Origin: JAGVSV01 sp040766135
GTDB taxonomy: Bacteria > Bacillota > Clostridia > Christensenellales > Aristaeellaceae
Reading direction: 5' to 3'
Length of the DNA stretch: 64,000 nt
NCBI GenBank assembly: GCA_040766135.1
Contig: JAXGRA010000002.1
Coordinates: 141,275 to 205,274, forward strand
Below, piece after piece: positions 6,631-15,937 of this stretch. The stretch's first letter is position 1. Each line of letters opens with the position of its first letter. Under the pieces are notes generated by a model. It saw only the letters and a program-made list of their open reading frames with translations. It was not told where the DNA came from and did no database searches. The translations under genes were made by a program, and so were the position numbers.

Positions 6631-9192
6631 TCATGGCATCAGTTCGTTGCCCGGCACCACCGGGCCATCGTCGGACTTGGTTACACGATTATCAAACCAC
6701 CAGCCCAGGAACTCCCGTGCGGCCAGCGTACTCATAGCACCGGAATATCCATTGGGGATGAGAGTAACCACTGCAATTTCCGTTTCGCCCTCAAACGGTG
6801 CCAGCGTCACAAACCAACCATTGTTTTCCAGATCCAGCTTGATCTTGCCAATGGTAACCTGCGACGTACCGGTTTTCGCCCAAATGTTATCGGTATAGGG
6901 CCAATTCCTAAAGTAGGAGGCCGCCGTACCTACGCCATCGTCAACCACTCGCTTCATGCTTTCCTTGAGGTAAGGGATATATTCCCCCGCACCCTCCAGG
7001 TAGCCAAATACGCTGGGTTGATATTGGTTAAGTATCTCGCCTTCGGGCGATACGACAGAGTCAATGATGGACAAATTGTACACCGTGCCACCGTTGCCTA
7101 GGCTGGCCACATAGCGGGATACAGCCGCCGGGGTAACCAGCGTAATGGACTGGCCGATGGCCATCTGTACCTCCAGGCTGCCGCCCCACTTGATGTCATT
7201 CAGATACACCCAGATATCGCCAACCACGGCCTGTAACCAAACCATGTCACGGGTCATGTTTAGTTCCGTCATTAGGATGGGGCGCATGGCATCCGACCAT
7301 TGATCAGACGGTGTCGCAATGGCCATGTCCATCAATTGCTTCACGCATTTATCCAGGCGCATTTCATCATAGGTGATGCCGTAGCTGGAGCCGATGTTGC
7401 GCAAATGTTTTTTGATAGAAGCCGCTACCAGCAGGGGCTGGAAAGTTTCCTGCTCTTCAATGCTGACATTGGGGTCATACAACGATGTCTGGCAGCCCAC
7501 CACGCTGCGCAGTTCACCGGGCAATTGAATGCCCGTCTTGGTGGTTAGGCCCATCTGTGCTGCATACTTGTACAGCAAATTGTTGCCACCTTTATACAGA
7601 CGATCCGCCAGCGTATAGAAGAAATAGTTGCAGGAGTTGCTAATCCCCTGAATGATGGTTTGATTGGCGTGCTTATACAGCTGCCCCTTGGCAATCCAGC
7701 AGGTGGGCGCTTCCGAAACGTTTCTCGTGTATTCGGTAAACGGGCCCTGATCGCTGATCATCTCGGTAACTGACAGTTTCCCGTTGGTAAGTGCAGCCAA
7801 TGCAGTGACCATTTTGAAAATAGAGCCGGGCTCAGCGCGGGTTTGGATGGCGTAGTTCATCAACACATTGCGCTCATCCTTCATGATTTCAATGGCTTCC
7901 GGGCCGCCGGAGGCCATGGCATTCAGGTCATACGTGGGGTGCTGCGCAATCGCCAGCGGATAGCCTGTATGCACATCCAGCACTATAATGACACCGGTGT
8001 CGGCCAGTTGTAAAGGGAACTCATTAAAATCGCGCAATTCCAGTTTGTCTTTGTTGGCCTCCAGCCAGCGATCATTAAACATCTGCTCTTCCTGGCGTTT
8101 GCGGGTTGCCTGCACGTTCATAGCAATGGCGCGCTCAGCTTCCTGCTGGTAGGCGGCAATCAAGGTAAGCTTCACGTTATTGCCATCCACAGGGGCCACA
8201 TAATCCAGTTGACGTGTCAGCCTGCCGCTGGAGTCTTTCTCCATCACACGGCGGCCCTGGCGGCTGATCACATTGGCCGTCAGCCAGTTTTCCATGCTCA
8301 GCTCAATGCCATCCTTGCCTATCGTGTCATTCAGTTGATAACCCAGCGGGCGCAGTTCGGTGGCAAAGTTATTGGCTTCACTGATGGCCCCGGTATAACC
8401 GATAATCTGCGAAGCTAAGTTGCCGCGAGGATAGACGCGCTTTTCCCCTACCTCTATGCCCATGCCCGGCAGCATCATGCTTTTGCCGGAAATAGCGCTG
8501 ACCGCCGCAAAGGGAATGTCCTTGGCGATGACCACAGGCACGGAGTTGTACAGGTTCATCTGCATTTCGGAGTATACAGCCATCACCCGCAGCGCGGTGG
8601 CCTCATCCAGCTGCAGCTCTTTCATCTGATACTTTTCATACAGGCGGTTGTAGCATTGCTCCGCCGTTTCGTACTTGGTCAGATTGGTCAGGTAGTGATT
8701 ACCTCGCCACTGGTTTTCTCGGATTTCAAGCACGCGATCACTTACACCAGAGCCGAAGTTAAAGCGCCACAGCGTGGTTTCAGGATCGCGCTCAATGACA
8801 AAGGTAAGATCAATATCGCGATTATAATCGGCCAGGATGTCAAACGTATCCAGGATGGATTTGGTCAGCTTCTTGTAGTCGGACGCATGAATCTGCGAGG
8901 AGTCCATCTGAAACGTCAGGTTGTATACATCCTCGCTGACGGCTAACACGACCGAATCAGCATCGGTAATCATGCCGCGCTTGCCCGTCAAGCGGATGGT
9001 TTTGACGCGGTTGCTGCCCGCTGACGTTGCATACTGCTCGTGGTTGACCACCTGCAAGGTGTATAGCCGTGCCACAATAGCAACAAAGCCCACAAAGATA
9101 AGCACTATAAAGGCCAAATAGCGGATATTCATATGCCGCTGAATCGTTGGCGTAGGGATGGGCGATTTTTCAGGCAATGTTTGATCTGTCAT
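6631..9192 (-). CDS. mrdA: Penicillin-binding protein 2 (class B transpeptidase, elongation)
   Basis: An 853-residue class B PBP that cross-links peptidoglycan during elongation with RodA as partner. There is a single membrane anchor at about 23-45, a PBP dimerisation region, and a transpeptidase domain with SIFK at 457-460 (catalytic Ser457), SCN at 520-522 and KTGT at 773-776. It is longer than the 600-700 residues of most PBP2 proteins; the extra length lies mainly in the N-terminal region at about 95-230 and around 350-395. It overlaps mreD by 4 bp and minD follows 14 bp later. Confidence 0.94.
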   Translation of the reverse strand: MTDQTLPEKSPIPTPTIQRHMNIRYLAFIVLIFVGFVAIVARLYTLQVVNHEQYATSAGSNRVKTIRLTGKRGMITDADSVVLAVSEDVYNLTFQMDSSQIHASDYKKLTKSILDTFDILADYNRDIDLTFVIERDPETTLWRFNFGSGVSDRVLEIRENQWRGNHYLTNLTKYETAEQCYNRLYEKYQMKELQLDEATALRVMAVYSEMQMNLYNSVPVVIAKDIPFAAVSAISGKSMMLPGMGIEVGEKRVYPRGNLASQIIGYTGAISEANNFATELRPLGYQLNDTIGKDGIELSMENWLTANVISRQGRRVMEKDSSGRLTRQLDYVAPVDGNNVKLTLIAAYQQEAERAIAMNVQATRKRQEEQMFNDRWLEANKDKLELRDFNEFPLQLADTGVIIVLDVHTGYPLAIAQHPTYDLNAMASGGPEAIEIMKDERNVLMNYAIQTRAEPGSIFKMVTALAALTNGKLSVTEMISDQGPFTEYTRNVSEAPTCWIAKGQLYKHANQTIIQGISNSCNYFFYTLADRLYKGGNNLLYKYAAQMGLTTKTGIQLPGELRSVVGCQTSLYDPNVSIEEQETFQPLLVAASIKKHLRNIGSSYGITYDEMRLDKCVKQLMDMAIATPSDQWSDAMRPILMTELNMTRDMVWLQAVVGDIWVYLNDIKWGGSLEVQMAIGQSITLVTPAAVSRYVASLGNGGTVYNLSIIDSVVSPEGEILNQYQPSVFGYLEGAGEYIPYLKESMKRVVDDGVGTAASYFRNWPYTDNIWAKTGTSQVTIGKIKLDLENNGWFVTLAPFEGETEIAVVTLIPNGYSGAMSTLAAREFLGWWFDNRVTKSDDGPVVPGNELMP

Positions 9193-10091
9193 TCACTGTC
9201 CTCCTTTCCCGGAGGGTCGGACTGAGGTTCCTCTTCTTTCGTCGTTTCTTCGATTTGCGCCGTATCCGGGGAGGCTTCTTCCTCCTGCTCCTCTTCCATT
9301 ATATCATCACTTGGGTCACGCCCGCGAATTGCAGCGCGCGTCAGCGCCATATCATCGGGCATATCAGCCACAACGGCCATGTCCAGCAGAGCATCTTCAG
9401 ATACCGTTAAGCTATCATCTAAGCGCTCCTTGCCTCTGCCGCGCCGCTTTCGATACATGCCCAAAAATGCACGCGTGGGTACCATCACCAGCACAGCGCA
9501 CCCTACCGTATAAACAAGGGCTATACCGATACGACCAACGTGCCCCCAGGTCAGCTCAACGCCATTGAGCACCACATAGGCCAGCATCAATACTTCATAA
9601 AAAAAAGTCAGCACCAAGGCATTAAGAGGAATACGCCCATGCGGATTCAGATCGTCCGGCGAGGTGCGTTTCAGACGGATTCTTTTGATACGCTTCCACA
9701 GCGTGGTGGGGGCGACTGTCACAGGATTCGCTTGACTTTCAGCACGGCTGATGCGCCGCATTTCGCGCTTGATATCGCTCATATCAGCAAAGAGTTGCGC
9801 CGCTACCAGGGCCAGGGAAGGATAAACCAACGCATAGAACAAGCGCAGGTTGCTGGCCATGGATTCTAAGATAATGCCCGTCAGAGCGCCAGCAACAAAC
9901 GCGTATTTTTTGCCATAGGATACCGTAAGGATTGCAATAGCAACCATCAACAAGTTGGGCATGACACCTGCAATTTTCAGGTAAGGCATCACACAGGTTT
10001 GCAGCAAATAATACCACAGGATAATTGTCGCCGCGCGCACCGGGCGTCCCGTTCTGCGCTTGCGCGGGGCGCGCAAGACGAATGGACTCAT
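9189..10091 (-). CDS. mreD: MreD, rod-shape-determining membrane protein (enlarged)
   Basis: Membrane component of the elongasome that links MreC to PBP2 and RodA. Hydrophobic segments cover about residues 20-100 and again 150-205. The protein has 300 residues against about 165-180 for typical MreD. The surplus is a basic loop of about 50 residues (105-150, including KRIKRIRLKR) and an acidic tail of about 85 residues rich in Glu and Asp. Identification rests on position between mreC and mrdA and on topology; the family is poorly conserved. It overlaps both neighbours by 4 bp. Confidence 0.83.
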   Translation of the reverse strand: MSPFVLRAPRKRRTGRPVRAATIILWYYLLQTCVMPYLKIAGVMPNLLMVAIAILTVSYGKKYAFVAGALTGIILESMASNLRLFYALVYPSLALVAAQLFADMSDIKREMRRISRAESQANPVTVAPTTLWKRIKRIRLKRTSPDDLNPHGRIPLNALVLTFFYEVLMLAYVVLNGVELTWGHVGRIGIALVYTVGCAVLVMVPTRAFLGMYRKRRGRGKERLDDSLTVSEDALLDMAVVADMPDDMALTRAAIRGRDPSDDIMEEEQEEEASPDTAQIEETTKEEEPQSDPPGKEDSE

Positions 10092-11317
10092 GGATCCTGC
10101 TCCACAGTCATATCATCCACTGAGAACGTGGCAGTGGGTTCGGGTGTTGCGGTAGGTTCCGGCGTAGGCTCCGGCGTTTCGGTAGCATCCGCCGGCACCG
10201 CATCCACATAGACAAACCCTTCCTCGGTAGGTTTTGGGGTCTTGTTTTCATCTTCTGGTTCCGCACTGGGCGTGGGTGAAGGCGTAGGCGTCTGCGCCCC
10301 CTCAGTAGTTATTTCGCCGGGCATGCCGGTAAACTCCGGCTCCGGCTGGCCTACAAAGGTAGGCACCGGGTTTGCCGAAGGCAAGGGCACAAAAGTAGGC
10401 GCGATATTGTCCCTGCGGGACTCATCTACCTCGCCTGGTGTTGGCCGGTAGCGGTACACCAGCACATACTCAATGTGCTCAAAATCTGCGATGGGCTCCA
10501 CCACGATATACTGCTTGTTGTTTTCCAGACCGCGCGTGCTTTCCCGGACATGACCAATGGGGATGCCCTTGGGAATGGCCATGCCAATGCCTGAGGTTAC
10601 CACGCGGTCGCCGGGGCGCGGCAGCGTGGAATAGGTAAGATAATACATCCGGCAGGCATATTTCCCATCGATGGACAGCGTACCGCTTAACGTGCCCTGA
10701 TCGCGGCTGCTTTCAATGAGTGCCGAAACATTGCAGTTGGCGTCCACAATGCCAATGACATTGCAGGTGCTGGCGGTGGTGTTGTAGGTAATGCCAATCA
10801 GCGCGCCGGGCACGGCCACTGCCATGTTGTCCTGTACCCCCTGCCTGGTACCCACATCCAGCGTCAGGGTATAGGTGTAGTTGCTGGTGTCCCAGCCGAT
10901 TACATTGGCTTTGATACCATCTAAGTTCAGGTTGCGCGAACGCTCATCCTCTAAGTCAGCATAGTTTTGCAGGCGGGAACGATATTCTTCCAGCAGCATG
11001 CTTTCGTCCACTTTTTCGTTGTACATCATCAGCAGCCGCTCATACTCATATTCCAGATTGCTGCGAAGTTTTAATTTTCGCAAGTAGCTTACAATGCCTT
11101 CCGTGGCCGTAGCAAAGGTGCGCTGAATAGGCGTAATGGTGCGCGCCACAAAGCGGCGCGGCGCTTCCAGCACGGCAATCTCAGGAAAAAACTGCGCGGC
11201 AACCATGCTCAAAATAATCAAGGACAGGAGAATCATAATCCCTATGCGTATCAGACGCCCCACCCACTGCGCGCTGCCGCGAACCGGCTTATTCTTCTTT
11301 GTCCGCTTGCCCTTCAT
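10088..11317 (-). CDS. mreC: MreC, rod-shape-determining protein
   Basis: A 409-residue bitopic protein: basic cytoplasmic N-terminus, one membrane segment at about 27-48, a coiled coil at about 75-125, and the two beta domains of MreC (for example VIGWDTSNYTYTLTLDVG and DRVVTSGIG). It scaffolds PBP2 and RodA outside the membrane. Beyond the usual end there is a low-complexity tail of about 110 residues rich in Pro, Thr, Glu and Ala, which may let the protein reach through the wall. It overlaps mreB and mreD by 4 bp each. Confidence 0.92.
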   Translation of the reverse strand: MKGKRTKKNKPVRGSAQWVGRLIRIGIMILLSLIILSMVAAQFFPEIAVLEAPRRFVARTITPIQRTFATATEGIVSYLRKLKLRSNLEYEYERLLMMYNEKVDESMLLEEYRSRLQNYADLEDERSRNLNLDGIKANVIGWDTSNYTYTLTLDVGTRQGVQDNMAVAVPGALIGITYNTTASTCNVIGIVDANCNVSALIESSRDQGTLSGTLSIDGKYACRMYYLTYSTLPRPGDRVVTSGIGMAIPKGIPIGHVRESTRGLENNKQYIVVEPIADFEHIEYVLVYRYRPTPGEVDESRRDNIAPTFVPLPSANPVPTFVGQPEPEFTGMPGEITTEGAQTPTPSPTPSAEPEDENKTPKPTEEGFVYVDAVPADATETPEPTPEPTATPEPTATFSVDDMTVEQDP

Positions 11318-12354
11318 TCGCTCTCATCCTGCGTGGCTGACAAACGCGCTACAAACGGCAGATTTGATGGATCATCCACCAACCGGCCTACCCCCATCGC
11401 TGCGCACAGCATGGGTTCCTTGGCTACAGTAACAGGCAGCCCCAGCTCCGCGGCCAAGAAATGATCCAGCCCATGCAGCTGCGATGCGCCGCCCATCAAA
11501 AACACGCCCTTGCGCAGCACATCGGCAGCCAGCTCCGGCGGCGCCTTGTCCAGCACGCTGCGTATGCCCTGCAAAATCTGGCGGCAGGGTGCCTGCAGCG
11601 CCTCATACACCTTGGTGCTGGTGATTTCAGCGGTCTGCGGCAGGCCGGTAATCAGGTCGCGGCCGCTGACCACAATTTTGCGCTCTTCCTTATAGGGCAA
11701 CGCAGCACCCCAGTCAATCTTGATGTCTTCGGCCTTGCGGTCGCCAATGACCATGTTGTAATCGTGCCGCAGATATTCCACAATGGCCATATCCATGCTG
11801 ATGCCGCCGGTAGCCAGTGAGCGCGTAGCGACATAGCCGCCATGCGTAATCAGCGCGATTTCTGTCGTGCCGCCACCGCTGTCCACCACCAGGGTGCCCT
11901 CCGGAGAAAACACGCGCAGGTCTGAGCCATAGGCCGAAGCAAACGGTTTTTCGATCAGTTCCACGCCGTTGCGGCGAATGCCGGCCGCCACCGCAGCTTC
12001 GGTAATCACGCGGCGATCCACCTTGGAAACACGGCATGGGATGGTAATCACCGCACGGGGTTTGACGATATGCGAGGCACCGATGGCCTTGCGGATAAAG
12101 TATTTGAGCAGCGTTTCGGCCATATCATAGTCCCGAATGCGCCCATCTTGCATGGGGCGCACCACCACATCGCCCGCCGGTGTGCGCCCCACCAGAACGC
12201 TGGCATCCCGGCCAATGGCGCGCGTCACGCGCTTACCCCCGCTTTGCACAACCAGTAAAGTGGGTTCATTGATCAGGATCCCTTTTTTGCGCACATACAC
12301 CAGGGTGTTGGATGTGCCAAGGTCGATGCCCAGATCGGGCGCAATGATTGCCAT
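11314..12354 (-). CDS. mreB: MreB, actin-like rod-shape protein
   Basis: A 346-residue actin-fold ATPase that forms membrane-bound filaments guiding wall synthesis. The phosphate-1 motif GIDLGTSNTLVYV lies at the N-terminus, the phosphate-2 motif VVDSGGGTTEIA is in the middle, and the adenosine motif FLMGGASQL is near the C-terminus. The ATG at 12354 is preceded by AGGAAGG and begins exactly at the conserved N-terminus; a longer reading would run into maf. First of the mreBCD genes, 16 bp after maf. Confidence 0.96.
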   Translation of the reverse strand: MAIIAPDLGIDLGTSNTLVYVRKKGILINEPTLLVVQSGGKRVTRAIGRDASVLVGRTPAGDVVVRPMQDGRIRDYDMAETLLKYFIRKAIGASHIVKPRAVITIPCRVSKVDRRVITEAAVAAGIRRNGVELIEKPFASAYGSDLRVFSPEGTLVVDSGGGTTEIALITHGGYVATRSLATGGISMDMAIVEYLRHDYNMVIGDRKAEDIKIDWGAALPYKEERKIVVSGRDLITGLPQTAEITSTKVYEALQAPCRQILQGIRSVLDKAPPELAADVLRKGVFLMGGASQLHGLDHFLAAELGLPVTVAKEPMLCAAMGVGRLVDDPSNLPFVARLSATQDESE

Positions 12355-12370
12355 GATAGCCTTCCTGTTT

Positions 12371-12940
12371 CTAAAGTGTGAGGGGGTATCCGGCCGCACG
12401 CAGCAACGCGTGCACCGCCTGTGTGGGCAGCCCAATTACGTTGGAAAAGCTGCCCTCAATCCTGTCTACATACATGCCGGCCGTACCCTGAATGGCATAG
12501 GCACCGGCCTTGCCAAAGGGTTCGCCGGTTGCTACATAGGCCGCGATTTGTTCCTGCGACAAATGCACAAAATGCACACGCGTACATTCGTGGTGCATCC
12601 GTATTTGTCCATCGGGTGCCACCAGGCACACCCCTGTATGAACCTCGTGCCAGCCATCGCTGAGCAGCCCGATCATACGCATAGCGTCCTGCGCATTGCT
12701 GGGCTTGCCCAGCACCTGCCCGCAGGCGTATACCACGGTGTCCGCACCCAATACAAACCGCTCAGGCCAATGCCGGGAAACCGCCTGCGCCTTGCGCTGC
12801 GCCAATGTCAGAACTACATCCTGCGGCGTACCGGCTACGTGCTCGTCCACATCGGCATCCTCTGCGGTAAACGGCAGGTTCATATGCCGTATCAACTCAT
12901 GCCGCCGGGGCGATTTGGAAGCTAAAATCAGCGTTTCCAC
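12371..12940 (-). CDS. maf: Maf-family nucleoside triphosphate pyrophosphatase
   Basis: A 189-residue Maf protein, which hydrolyses non-canonical or surplus NTPs (dTTP, UTP, pseudo-UTP in characterised members). The N-terminal motif ILASKSPRRHEL and the motif VLGADTVV are both present. I prefer the GTG start at 12940, with GGGAGGG five bases before it, to an upstream ATG at 13003 that would overlap the promoter. maf heads the shape operon, its usual place in Clostridia and Bacilli. Confidence 0.9.
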   Translation of the reverse strand: METLILASKSPRRHELIRHMNLPFTAEDADVDEHVAGTPQDVVLTLAQRKAQAVSRHWPERFVLGADTVVYACGQVLGKPSNAQDAMRMIGLLSDGWHEVHTGVCLVAPDGQIRMHHECTRVHFVHLSQEQIAAYVATGEPFGKAGAYAIQGTAGMYVDRIEGSFSNVIGLPTQAVHALLRAAGYPLTL

Positions 12941-12981
12941 CCGTTCCCTCCCCCCTTCGCCTGTGGACGTGCGCAAAAGAA

Positions 12982-12987
12982 AGTATA
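12982..12987 (-). promoter_or_regulatory. Putative extended -10 promoter of the maf-mre operon
   Basis: On the minus strand TGTTATACT gives an extended -10 (TGnTATACT). No good -35 is seen at 17 bp. Just upstream, 13019-13034 holds the inverted repeat GTTAA-N6-TTAAC, a possible operator. No terminator is visible between tatD and maf, so readthrough from metG-tatD is also possible. Confidence 0.45.
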
Positions 12988-13060
12988 ACATAAAGTTGTA
13001 CATTTAGCACAAATTCTGTTAACAACTTTTAACACCTGGAAACAAAATAGTCGCAACTTT

Positions 13061-13849
13061 TCATGCATCCGCCGGAAGGCCAAAAAGCTTCAGCGCATTG
13101 CGCCGTGTGATATCCGCCACTTCCTGTGTATCCAGGCCGTGTGCCTGCGCCAGCGCCGCACAGACAAACCGCACATGGTGTGGCTCATTGCGGCGTCCGC
13201 GCAGCGGCACAGGCGACAGGTAGGGGCTGTCCGTTTCAATCAGCAGGCGCTCCAGCGGCAGCCGTCCCGCCACCCTGCGCAGCCTGTCGGCGTTTTTATA
13301 GGTAAGCGCCCCTGCAAAGGAAATATAATAGCCTAAGCTGATATAATGCTGCGCGCTTTCCAGGCTGCCGGTAAAGCAATGGATGATGCCGCCGGGATGG
13401 TCAGTGCCGCGCTGGCTTAGCAGCTGCTGCATATCGCCATGCGCCTCCCGCACATGCAGGATGACAGGCTTGCCCAGTTGAGTGGCCAGCTCCAACTGCT
13501 CTATCAGGCGCTCCTTTTGCACCTCGCGCGGGGAATTGTCATAGTAATAGTCCAGGCCCGTTTCGCCAATAGCCACCACCCGTTTATCTTTTGCCAGTAT
13601 ACGCAGTTCATCCAGATACCCCGGCTGCACATTCTGGGCCACATGCGGGTGCACGCCCACCGCGGCATATATCCAGGGATGCTGGGCAGCCAGGGCAACG
13701 CAGGCCTGTGAAGACGCCACATCGCTGCCCGCAACCAGGCAGTGGGTTATGCCATGCTCCAGGCACCGGGACAGCACCTGATCGCGGTCTGCGTCAAATT
13801 TTTCGTCATCCAGATGACAATGCGTGTCAAACAGGCCGGTGACCTCCAT
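13061..13849 (-). CDS. tatD: TatD-family metal-dependent deoxyribonuclease
   Basis: A 262-residue TIM-barrel hydrolase of the TatD/YcfH family. Metal-binding motifs are DTHCHLDD at the N-terminus, GETGLDYYY, ILHVREAH, IHCFTGS and ETDSPYLSP. Members act as 3'-5' DNases or nucleic-acid quality-control enzymes. Its start overlaps the metG stop, and the metG-tatD pair is standard in Bacillota. Confidence 0.93.
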   Translation of the reverse strand: MEVTGLFDTHCHLDDEKFDADRDQVLSRCLEHGITHCLVAGSDVASSQACVALAAQHPWIYAAVGVHPHVAQNVQPGYLDELRILAKDKRVVAIGETGLDYYYDNSPREVQKERLIEQLELATQLGKPVILHVREAHGDMQQLLSQRGTDHPGGIIHCFTGSLESAQHYISLGYYISFAGALTYKNADRLRRVAGRLPLERLLIETDSPYLSPVPLRGRRNEPHHVRFVCAALAQAHGLDTQEVADITRRNALKLFGLPADA

Positions 13850-15804
13850 CAGCCGATCTCCGCGCCTTCCACCACATCGTCATCGGCAAACAGCAGGTGC
13901 AGGCTGCCGTCCGGGTTTTCGGCGCTCAACAGCATGCCCTCGGACATAACGCCCCTGATCTTACGCGGTGCCAGATTGGTAAGCAGGATCACCTTGCGCC
14001 CTACCAGCGTAGCGGGATCATGGTATTTGGCAATGCCTGAAAGCACGGTGCGCTCCTCCTGCCCCAGGGACAGCCGGAACTTGAGCAGCTTGTCGCTGCC
14101 GACCAGATGCTCGCAAGACAGCACGCGCGCCACCTTTAGCGAGATTTTTTCAAAGTCATCAAACGCAATTTGCGCTTTGGCAGGCTCTTTCTTTACAGGC
14201 ACCGGATCGGACTGAGGTTTTTCCTTGCCTTTGTCTGCCTCCAGCTCGGCCAGTTCCTTTTCTACATCTACACGCGGGAACAGGGCTTCGCCGGGCTGAA
14301 TAGCAACACCGGCCGGCAGGGCCCCAAAGGCTTGCAGCGAATCCCAGGTGGTATGAGCATCCTGCGTAATGCCCAACTGCTGATGGATGCGTTTGGATGT
14401 GGTGGGCATGACCGGATAGATCAGCACCCCGATAAAGCGGATGGCCTCGGCCAGCACATACAGCACCGTCTTCAAGCGCTCCTTGCCTGCATCATCCCGA
14501 CCCAGCACCCACGGCTGCGTCAGGTCGATGTAGCGGTTGCTCTCCGACACCAGGCGCCATACTTCCTGCAGCGCCTGCGAGAACTGCAGCGCATCCATCT
14601 CCCGCTCAAAAGCGGCGGGCAGCGCCAAGGCTTTTTCGCGAAGCGCAATATCCACCTCTTCATAGATGCCGGGCTGAGGAATTACGCCGTCAAAGTATTT
14701 TTCAATCATGGCCAGCGTGCGGCGCACCAAATTGCCCAGGTCATTGGCCAGGTCGCTGTTGATGCGGTTAAGCAGTGCGCGGTTGGTGTAGTTGCCATCC
14801 GCGCCAAACGGCATTTCCCGCATCAGGTAATAGCGCAGGGCATCGGCACCATACCGGGCTACGATGGGTGGCGGATAGACCACATTGCCCTTGGATTTGC
14901 TCATCTTGTCGTTGCCAAACAGCAGCCAGCCGTGCGCGAAAACCTGCTTGGGCAACGGCAAGCCCAGCGCATGCAGCATGATGGGCCAATAGATGGTATG
15001 GAAGCGCACAATGTCCTTGCCCACCAGCTGTACCTGCGCCGGCCAGTAACGCTTGAGAAGGGTATCTTCCTCCGACATATAGCCCAGCGCCGTTACATAG
15101 TTAAACAGCGCATCAATCCACACATAGACCACGTGTTTTGGGTCAAAATCCACCGGCACGCCCCAGCTGAACGTGGTGCGGCTGACGCACAAATCCTGCA
15201 AGCCGGGGCGCAGGAAGTTTTGCAGCATCTCATTGGCACGGCTGGGCGGCTGGATAAACTCCGGGTGATCTTCGATATACTGGATGAGCCAGTCCTGATA
15301 CTTGCTCATGCGGAAGAAATAGCTTTCCTCCTGCACCAGCTCCGTCACCTTGCCGCAGTCTGGGCAGGTGCCGCCTTCGTTCAGCTGCGTTTCCGTCCAG
15401 AACGCTTCGCAGGAAGCACAGTACTGCCCCTCATACGTGCTTTTGTAGATATCGTCCTGATCCAGCATGCGCTTGAAAATGCGCTGAATGGCCTGGATGT
15501 GATCGGGCTGCGTGGTGCGCATGAACACATCGTACTCGACATCCATCAGTTTCCACAGTTTCTTGGTGTCCTCTACGATTTTGTCTACAAACACCTGCGG
15601 ATCCTTGCCTGCAGCCTGCGCCCGGCGCTCAATCTTCTGGCCGTGCTCGTCAGTACCAGTCAGGAAATATGTGTCATATCCCGTCATTTTCTTGAAACGC
15701 GCCATCGTATCGGCCGCCACTGTGGTATAGGTGTTGCCGATGTGCAGCTGAGCACTGGGATAGTAGATGGGCGTAGTGATATAGAACGTCTTTTTTTCTT
15801 GCAT
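13849..15804 (-). CDS. metG: Methionyl-tRNA synthetase
   Basis: A 651-residue class I aminoacyl-tRNA synthetase that charges tRNA-Met. The HIGH box reads HIGN near residue 22, a zinc knuckle with two CXXC pairs (CASC and CPDC) lies at about 127-150, and the KMSKSKGN loop is near 299. A charged linker of about 40 residues leads to a C-terminal tRNA-binding OB domain (Trbp111 type) that begins FEKISLKVARVL. The ATG has GGGAGGG before it. No T-box leader fits in the short upstream region. Confidence 0.96.
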   Translation of the reverse strand: MQEKKTFYITTPIYYPSAQLHIGNTYTTVAADTMARFKKMTGYDTYFLTGTDEHGQKIERRAQAAGKDPQVFVDKIVEDTKKLWKLMDVEYDVFMRTTQPDHIQAIQRIFKRMLDQDDIYKSTYEGQYCASCEAFWTETQLNEGGTCPDCGKVTELVQEESYFFRMSKYQDWLIQYIEDHPEFIQPPSRANEMLQNFLRPGLQDLCVSRTTFSWGVPVDFDPKHVVYVWIDALFNYVTALGYMSEEDTLLKRYWPAQVQLVGKDIVRFHTIYWPIMLHALGLPLPKQVFAHGWLLFGNDKMSKSKGNVVYPPPIVARYGADALRYYLMREMPFGADGNYTNRALLNRINSDLANDLGNLVRRTLAMIEKYFDGVIPQPGIYEEVDIALREKALALPAAFEREMDALQFSQALQEVWRLVSESNRYIDLTQPWVLGRDDAGKERLKTVLYVLAEAIRFIGVLIYPVMPTTSKRIHQQLGITQDAHTTWDSLQAFGALPAGVAIQPGEALFPRVDVEKELAELEADKGKEKPQSDPVPVKKEPAKAQIAFDDFEKISLKVARVLSCEHLVGSDKLLKFRLSLGQEERTVLSGIAKYHDPATLVGRKVILLTNLAPRKIRGVMSEGMLLSAENPDGSLHLLFADDDVVEGAEIG

Positions 15805-15830
15805 GGTGCACCCTCCCTTTTGCGGGCATC

Positions 15831-15859
15831 ATTATAAGGGCTGGCCCATGAAGGGTCAA
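15831..15859 (-). promoter_or_regulatory. Promoter of metG-tatD
   Basis: Minus strand TTGACC (15854-15859), 17 bp spacer, TATAAT (15831-15836). Close to the housekeeping consensus and about 27 bp before the metG start. Confidence 0.8.
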
Positions 15860-15892
15860 GCAATATGCCATCTTTCAGTAATAGTCAAATCA

Positions 15893-15901
15893 TGCTACAA
15901 T
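15893..15901 (+). promoter_or_regulatory. Putative extended -10 promoter of the DUF4091 gene
   Basis: TGCTACAAT forms an extended -10 element 36 bp before the start codon. The -35 position (TTTCAG at 15873-15878) is weak. Confidence 0.4.
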
Positions 15902-15937
15902 GGCCAAGACATATGTTCGATCATACAGGAGGTAGCG

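Noticed and set aside
14170..15837. A 555-codon open frame on the plus strand across metG
   Set aside because: It is the antisense of a complete metG with all catalytic motifs, has no ribosome binding site, and its protein is rich in His, Arg and Gln as expected of a GC-rich shadow frame. The same holds for the plus-strand frames at 538-1485 and 39136-40245.
15805..15937. T-box leader upstream of metG
   Set aside because: Only about 25 bp lie between the likely transcript start and the ATG, too short for a T-box, and no terminator is present.
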